Shown: positions 6,034 through 8,894 of the stretch, piece by piece | Layout: each line of letters opens with the position of its first letter | Numbering within the stretch: position 1 is the stretch's first letter | From: Halieaceae bacterium | Lineage (GTDB): Bacteria; Pseudomonadota; Gammaproteobacteria; Pseudomonadales; Halieaceae | Reading direction: 5' to 3' | Assembly: GCA_018666055.1 (NCBI GenBank) | Contig: JABJAS010000041.1 | Location: 1-8,894 of the forward strand | DNA length: 8,894 bases | The notes under the pieces: model-generated | Database searches by the model: none | Told to the model about the DNA's origin: nothing | Seen by the model: only the letters and a program-made list of their open reading frames with translations | Program-made: the position numbers and the translations under genes

Positions 6034-6804
6034 ATGACTGAAGAAGCAACCGTATTGACCGACGCGGCAGACGGCGTCCTTGTGATTACCATTAATCGAC
6101 CTGCAGCCAAAAACGCAGTGAATCGATCGGTCTCTGAGGGTATTGCCGCCGCGCTGGACAAGCTAGATGCCGACGACGCACTGCGGGTCGGGGTGCTCAC
6201 GGGTGCCGGTGGCACTTTTTGCGCTGGCATGGATCTAAAGGCTTTTGTGTCTGGGGAGTTTCCGCAGATTGAGGGTCGTGGGTTCGGTGGCATGACTGAG
6301 CGGTCAGCGGACAAGCCGTTGATCGCTGCAGTGGAGGGCTACGCGTTGGCCGGCGGCTGCGAGTTGGCGATTGCCTGTGATTTAATCGTTGCCGCAGAAT
6401 CAGCTAAGTTTGGCATTCCTGAGGTGAAGCGAGGCTTGGTGGCAGCGGCAGGAGGGCTGGTCCGTTTACCGTCACAAATTCCTTACCGTGTCGCAATGGA
6501 GTTGGCTTTGACAGGCGAGTTTATGGACGCCGAGCGCGCGATGGCGATGGGCTTGATCAATCACATCACGCCGCAAGGCGATGCGTTAGCAACCGCAAAG
6601 GCGTTGGCCCAGCGGATTGCCGAGAACGGCCCCATGGCGGTCAAAGTCAGCAAGGCGATCATTAAGGCGTCGCGCGACTGGAGTGATGATGAGGCGTTCG
6701 CTAAGCAAAACGACTTTACCCAACCGGTTTTCAGCAGTGAAGATGCGATCGAGGGTGCGACTGCCTTCGCCGAAAAGCGAAAGCCTGAATGGAAAGGTCG
6801 TTAA
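6034..6804 (+). CDS. Enoyl-CoA hydratase (crotonase family)
   Basis: A 256-residue crotonase-fold protein, expected to hydrate trans-2-enoyl-CoA to 3-hydroxyacyl-CoA in the cytoplasm, the step just before the dehydrogenase encoded upstream. Visible: N-terminal VLVITINRPAAKNAVN, first oxyanion loop FCAGMDLKAF, and second loop EGYALAGGCELAIACD. Both acid/base glutamates of true hydratases are kept, Glu110 (GGCEL) and Glu130 (FGIPEVKRG), 20 residues apart as in rat mitochondrial crotonase (Glu144 and Glu164). This supports hydratase over isomerase or dehalogenase activity. The C-terminal helices end with AFAEKRKPEWKG, the common family ending. AAGGAG (6021-6026), overlapping the last base of the upstream stop, lies 7 bases before the ATG, so the gene is tightly linked to the dehydrogenase. 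No terminator is evident in the 61 bp after it. Confidence 0.94.
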   Translation: MTEEATVLTDAADGVLVITINRPAAKNAVNRSVSEGIAAALDKLDADDALRVGVLTGAGGTFCAGMDLKAFVSGEFPQIEGRGFGGMTERSADKPLIAAVEGYALAGGCELAIACDLIVAAESAKFGIPEVKRGLVAAAGGLVRLPSQIPYRVAMELALTGEFMDAERAMAMGLINHITPQGDALATAKALAQRIAENGPMAVKVSKAIIKASRDWSDDEAFAKQNDFTQPVFSSEDAIEGATAFAEKRKPEWKGR

Positions 6805-6854
6805 GGGCTAAGCGCTCGAGGTGGCGATTGCTTAACGTCATGCAGATAAGGTGT

Positions 6855-6860
6855 AGGAGG
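6855..6860 (+). promoter_or_regulatory. Strong ribosome binding site for a GTG start
   Basis: AGGAGG, a full consensus Shine-Dalgarno, sits 5 bases before GTG at 6866 and fixes this non-ATG start for the membrane protein gene. Confidence 0.8.
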
Positions 6861-6865
6861 ACGGC

Positions 6866-7960
6866 GTGAACGATGATTTGAGTGTGATTCGCAAGCTATT
6901 GTCGCAGGATTTAATGCAAGTCTACGTGCGCTTGTTATTGTTGCTAGCGATCGTTTGGTTTTGTGTTGAGACGTTTGCACCTTTTCTGCCACTGCTGCTG
7001 TGGTCGGTGATTCTTGCGGTGTCGCTTTATCCGCTGAACGCATGGCTGGCCGGTCATTTGCATTTGAGTGAGGGTAAGGCGGCTATCGTTTTTGTAATGT
7101 GCGGCTTTCTCATCATCGGTGTCCCGTTAGTGACATTAGGGATTTCCCTCGCGGACCATGCAGATGAGTGGACGTTACTGCTAAGCGATCAGCAGTTTAC
7201 GGTGCCAGTAGCGGACCCGGCTGTGGCCGAGTGGCCGGTGATCGGTCCCGCCTTGTTTGAGATCTGGGATCGGGCTCATGAAGACCTTGTTTCTGCGGTA
7301 AAGCAGATGCAGCCGCAGCTCATGGCAGGTGGCAAGGTGGTGTTCGGTGCCGTTGCCAATACGGTACTGACACTGCTGCTGTTTCTGGTGGCGTTAGTGC
7401 TTGCCGGTTTTATGATGGGTAACGCGAGCCAAGGTGAGCAGCAGATGCGTCGTGTGTTGGGGACGATTGCCGACCACGAGCGTGGTGAGGAGCTTCACGC
7501 GTTGGTAGTTGCGACGGTGCGCTCAGTGTCGAACGGTGTGGTGGGCGTGGCGTTCCTGCAGGCTTTAGCCTTGGGGATTGGGTTTTTAGTCTTAGAGATT
7601 CCTGGAGCGAGTGTGCTCGCATTTGCGGTTCTGCTGATAGGCGTGGTGCAATTGCCGGGGTCTCTTGTGGTGATCCCGGTGATCGCGTGGCTATGGTTGG
7701 CAGGCGACGGGTCGTTAGCCAGCAATGTGGTGGGTAGTGTTTATTTATTCTTGGCGGGCATGGCGGATAATGTGTTGAAGCCTATCCTGCTCGGCCGCGG
7801 GGTCGAGACGCCGATGCCGATTGTATTGGTTGGGGCGTTAGGGGGGCTGGCGGCCGAGGGTTTAATTGGCCTTTTCGTCGGCGCTGTCATGTTGTCGGTG
7901 GGTTATAAGCTTCTGATGGCATGGGTCGAGCACAGTGTGGCGGAGCACGAGGCGCGCTAA
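6866..7960 (+). CDS. AI-2E family transporter / PerM-like membrane protein
   Basis: A 364-residue inner-membrane protein of the AI-2E transporter (UPF0118, PerM/YdiK) family. Members have been linked to autoinducer-2 export (TqsA), Na+/H+ exchange or permease-like roles, so substrate cannot be assigned by family alone. Hydrophobic segments lie at about residues 22-57 (two spans), 72-95, 157-184, 223-243, 248-279 (two spans), one around 288-302, and a long stretch from about 318 to 350. This is the family layout, with a soluble region (about 97-155) after the third span. The conserved tail DNVLKPILLGRG followed by PMPIVLVGALGGL and GLIGLFVGAVML is clear; the commonly seen GP in the last helix is GA here. 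It starts with GTG behind AGGAGG, 61 bp after the hydratase gene, so read-through from the acyl-CoA genes is possible though its function looks unrelated. Confidence 0.9.
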   Translation: MNDDLSVIRKLLSQDLMQVYVRLLLLLAIVWFCVETFAPFLPLLLWSVILAVSLYPLNAWLAGHLHLSEGKAAIVFVMCGFLIIGVPLVTLGISLADHADEWTLLLSDQQFTVPVADPAVAEWPVIGPALFEIWDRAHEDLVSAVKQMQPQLMAGGKVVFGAVANTVLTLLLFLVALVLAGFMMGNASQGEQQMRRVLGTIADHERGEELHALVVATVRSVSNGVVGVAFLQALALGIGFLVLEIPGASVLAFAVLLIGVVQLPGSLVVIPVIAWLWLAGDGSLASNVVGSVYLFLAGMADNVLKPILLGRGVETPMPIVLVGALGGLAAEGLIGLFVGAVMLSVGYKLLMAWVEHSVAEHEAR

Positions 7961-8034
7961 GCACGCGGTGCGGAGTGCCTTGGTCATGATCGAGGGAAGC
8001 GGCGTGGATGCCCGCCGAGGCTGGCTGGTCTGAC

Positions 8035-8064
8035 TGATAAGGTGCAGCGTATCAATAGCCTTAT
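8035..8064. repeat. Two overlapping dyads before the esterase gene
   Basis: TGATA (8035-8039) pairs with TATCA (8050-8054) across a 10-bp spacer, and ATAAGG (8037-8042) pairs with CCTTAT (8059-8064) across 16 bp. The arms overlap, so only one can form at a time. They lie 31 to 60 bp before the esterase ATG within a 134-bp gap. Their position suits an operator or leader structure. No T-run follows, and no clean -35/-10 pair could be found beside them. Function is inference. Confidence 0.35.
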
Positions 8065-8094
8065 GACCTTGTTTCTCTCGATGGCTACCAAGTT

Positions 8095-8894
8095 ATGAAG
8101 ACGCTTTTGCTAGGCACATTAGCCTATGGCCTCGTGGCGGGGGTTCTCCTGTCCTGCTCGGCTCAGGACCATTCCGCTGTGTCAGACGGTGCGGGGTCGG
8201 ACCCTATGATACGCACTACGAGTGGCACAGTGTCTGCTGTGATGGGGCCCGAGGGCTCCCACGTGTTCCGAGATATCCCATTTGCATTGCCGCCTAACGG
8301 TGATCGACGCTGGCAAGCGCCGGTCGAGTTTGAGCGCGCCGATGCCGTGGTTGAGCCATTCGCCGAGCCGGTGATGTGTCCTCAGCCACAGAGTCAGGCT
8401 TCAGGTCAGAAGGAGGGCGAGGACGATTATCTCGGGAGCGAGGACTGTCTGTACCTCGATATCTATGCGCCCGATGGTCAAAAAGAGTCAGCCCGCTGGC
8501 CCGTCATGGTCTGGGTGCACGGTGGTAGCAACCTGACGGGGCATAAGGGCACTTATGACTTCGCCCGGCTGGCCGCGAGGCAGCAGGTTGTGGTGGTGGT
8601 CATCAACTACCGACTCGGTCCGCTGGGATGGTTCAGTCATCCGGCACTCAACGGACGACAGCTCGATGCCCCCGCCCTCGCCAATTTTGGCACGCTCGAT
8701 ATGATTGAGGCGTTGCGCTGGACGCAGCGCAACATCACTGGCTTTGGCGGAGATGCAGACAATGTAACGCTATTCGGCGAGAGTGCCGGAGGGCGCAACG
8801 TATTCAGCTTATTGGCCTCCCCGATGGCTGATGGGTTGTTCCACCGTGCGATTGCCCAGTCTGGGCACGTGCGGAGTGTCACGCGTTCGCAGGC
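8095..8894 (+). CDS. Type B carboxylesterase, exported (putative lipoprotein), 3' end outside window
   Basis: The first 266 residues of a carboxylesterase/lipase type B enzyme (alpha/beta hydrolase; family about 500-550 residues) with the frame still open at the window edge. The N-terminus [21 protein letters not shown] is an export signal with a possible lipobox, LLSC with Cys21; Leu at -2 is less common, so ordinary signal peptidase cleavage remains possible. Seen: RDIPFALPP (the usual F.GIPYA.PP region), RRWQAP, signature [12 protein letters not shown] (115-126), oxyanion loop HGGS (142-145), NYRLGPLGW, and the nucleophile elbow FGESAGG with Ser230. The Glu/Asp and His of the triad must lie beyond the window. 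A stop at 8056-8058 and lack of other in-frame starts fix the ATG, but the Shine-Dalgarno is poor. Substrates are likely carboxylic esters in the periplasm or at the outer membrane. Confidence 0.9.
   Translation, partial: MKTLLLGTLAYGLVAGVLLSCSAQDHSAVSDGAGSDPMIRTTSGTVSAVMGPEGSHVFRDIPFALPPNGDRRWQAPVEFERADAVVEPFAEPVMCPQPQSQASGQKEGEDDYLGSEDCLYLDIYAPDGQKESARWPVMVWVHGGSNLTGHKGTYDFARLAARQQVVVVVINYRLGPLGWFSHPALNGRQLDAPALANFGTLDMIEALRWTQRNITGFGGDADNVTLFGESAGGRNVFSLLASPMADGLFHRAIAQSGHVRSVTRSQ

Noticed and set aside
6801..6835. TTAAG...CTTAA and TAAGC...GCTTA inverted repeats after the hydratase gene as a terminator
   Set aside because: The stems are 5 bp and AT-rich with a loop of 16 bases or more and no T-run, so termination is not supported.
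7962..7978. GCAC-GCG-GTGC mini-hairpin just after the AI-2E family gene as a terminator
   Set aside because: It has a 4-bp stem with a 3-base loop and no T-run following; this is expected by chance in GC-rich sequence.
8637..8882. 81-residue minus-strand reading frame near the right edge
   Set aside because: It is opposite the esterase catalytic region, including FGESAGG, which is plainly the coding strand.
1..8894. Mobile element, prophage, CRISPR, toxin-antitoxin or defence system
   Set aside because: No transposase, integrase, array, target-site duplication or small toxin-like gene pair was found; all main genes are metabolic or transport families.

Overview
The window is ordinary bacterial chromosomal DNA, densely coding and with moderately high GC by eye. 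Protein wording (a gammaproteobacterial-style SseA, a TIM with short loops, acyl-CoA enzymes) suggests a heterotrophic, perhaps marine, gammaproteobacterium. That placement is inference; there is no rRNA or other marker gene. I see no tRNA, CRISPR array, insertion sequence, phage gene or attachment site.

Left part (5-1769): a flavin reductase-like FMN protein on the + strand meets, tail to tail with a 5-bp gap, a two-gene minus-strand unit. That unit is a dienelactone hydrolase-family enzyme followed 11 bp later by an NAD(P)H-dependent FMN reductase-family protein. The gap and adjoining coding end form a small hairpin.

Divergent control region (1770-2026): 257 bp separate the hydrolase from the rightward genes. 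This region holds two perfect or nested dyads near the hydrolase start and a 14-bp-period repeat ending in a hairpin near the sulfurtransferase start. It is the most regulatory-looking DNA in the window.

Right part (2027-8894): all genes are on the + strand. They are 3-mercaptopyruvate sulfurtransferase (sseA), triosephosphate isomerase (tpiA), a thiolase-like protein with an extra C-terminal domain, an HSD10-type short-chain dehydrogenase, an enoyl-CoA hydratase, an AI-2E/PerM-family membrane protein, and a type B carboxylesterase with a signal or lipoprotein leader that runs off the end. Gaps from 2881 to 6865 are 1 to 61 bp without a convincing terminator, so sseA through the membrane protein could be co-transcribed. 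The hydratase, 3-hydroxyacyl-CoA dehydrogenase and thiolase-like protein would carry out the last three steps of a beta-oxidation spiral. An acyl-CoA dehydrogenase and a CoA ligase are absent here. The set fits breakdown of a short or branched acyl-CoA such as the isoleucine intermediate, but the thiolase lacks the usual catalytic motifs, so its role in that chain is open.

No clearly new multi-gene system is visible. The points most worth a second look are the atypical thiolase in its beta-oxidation-like cassette, the odd position of tpiA, and the structured divergent intergenic region.
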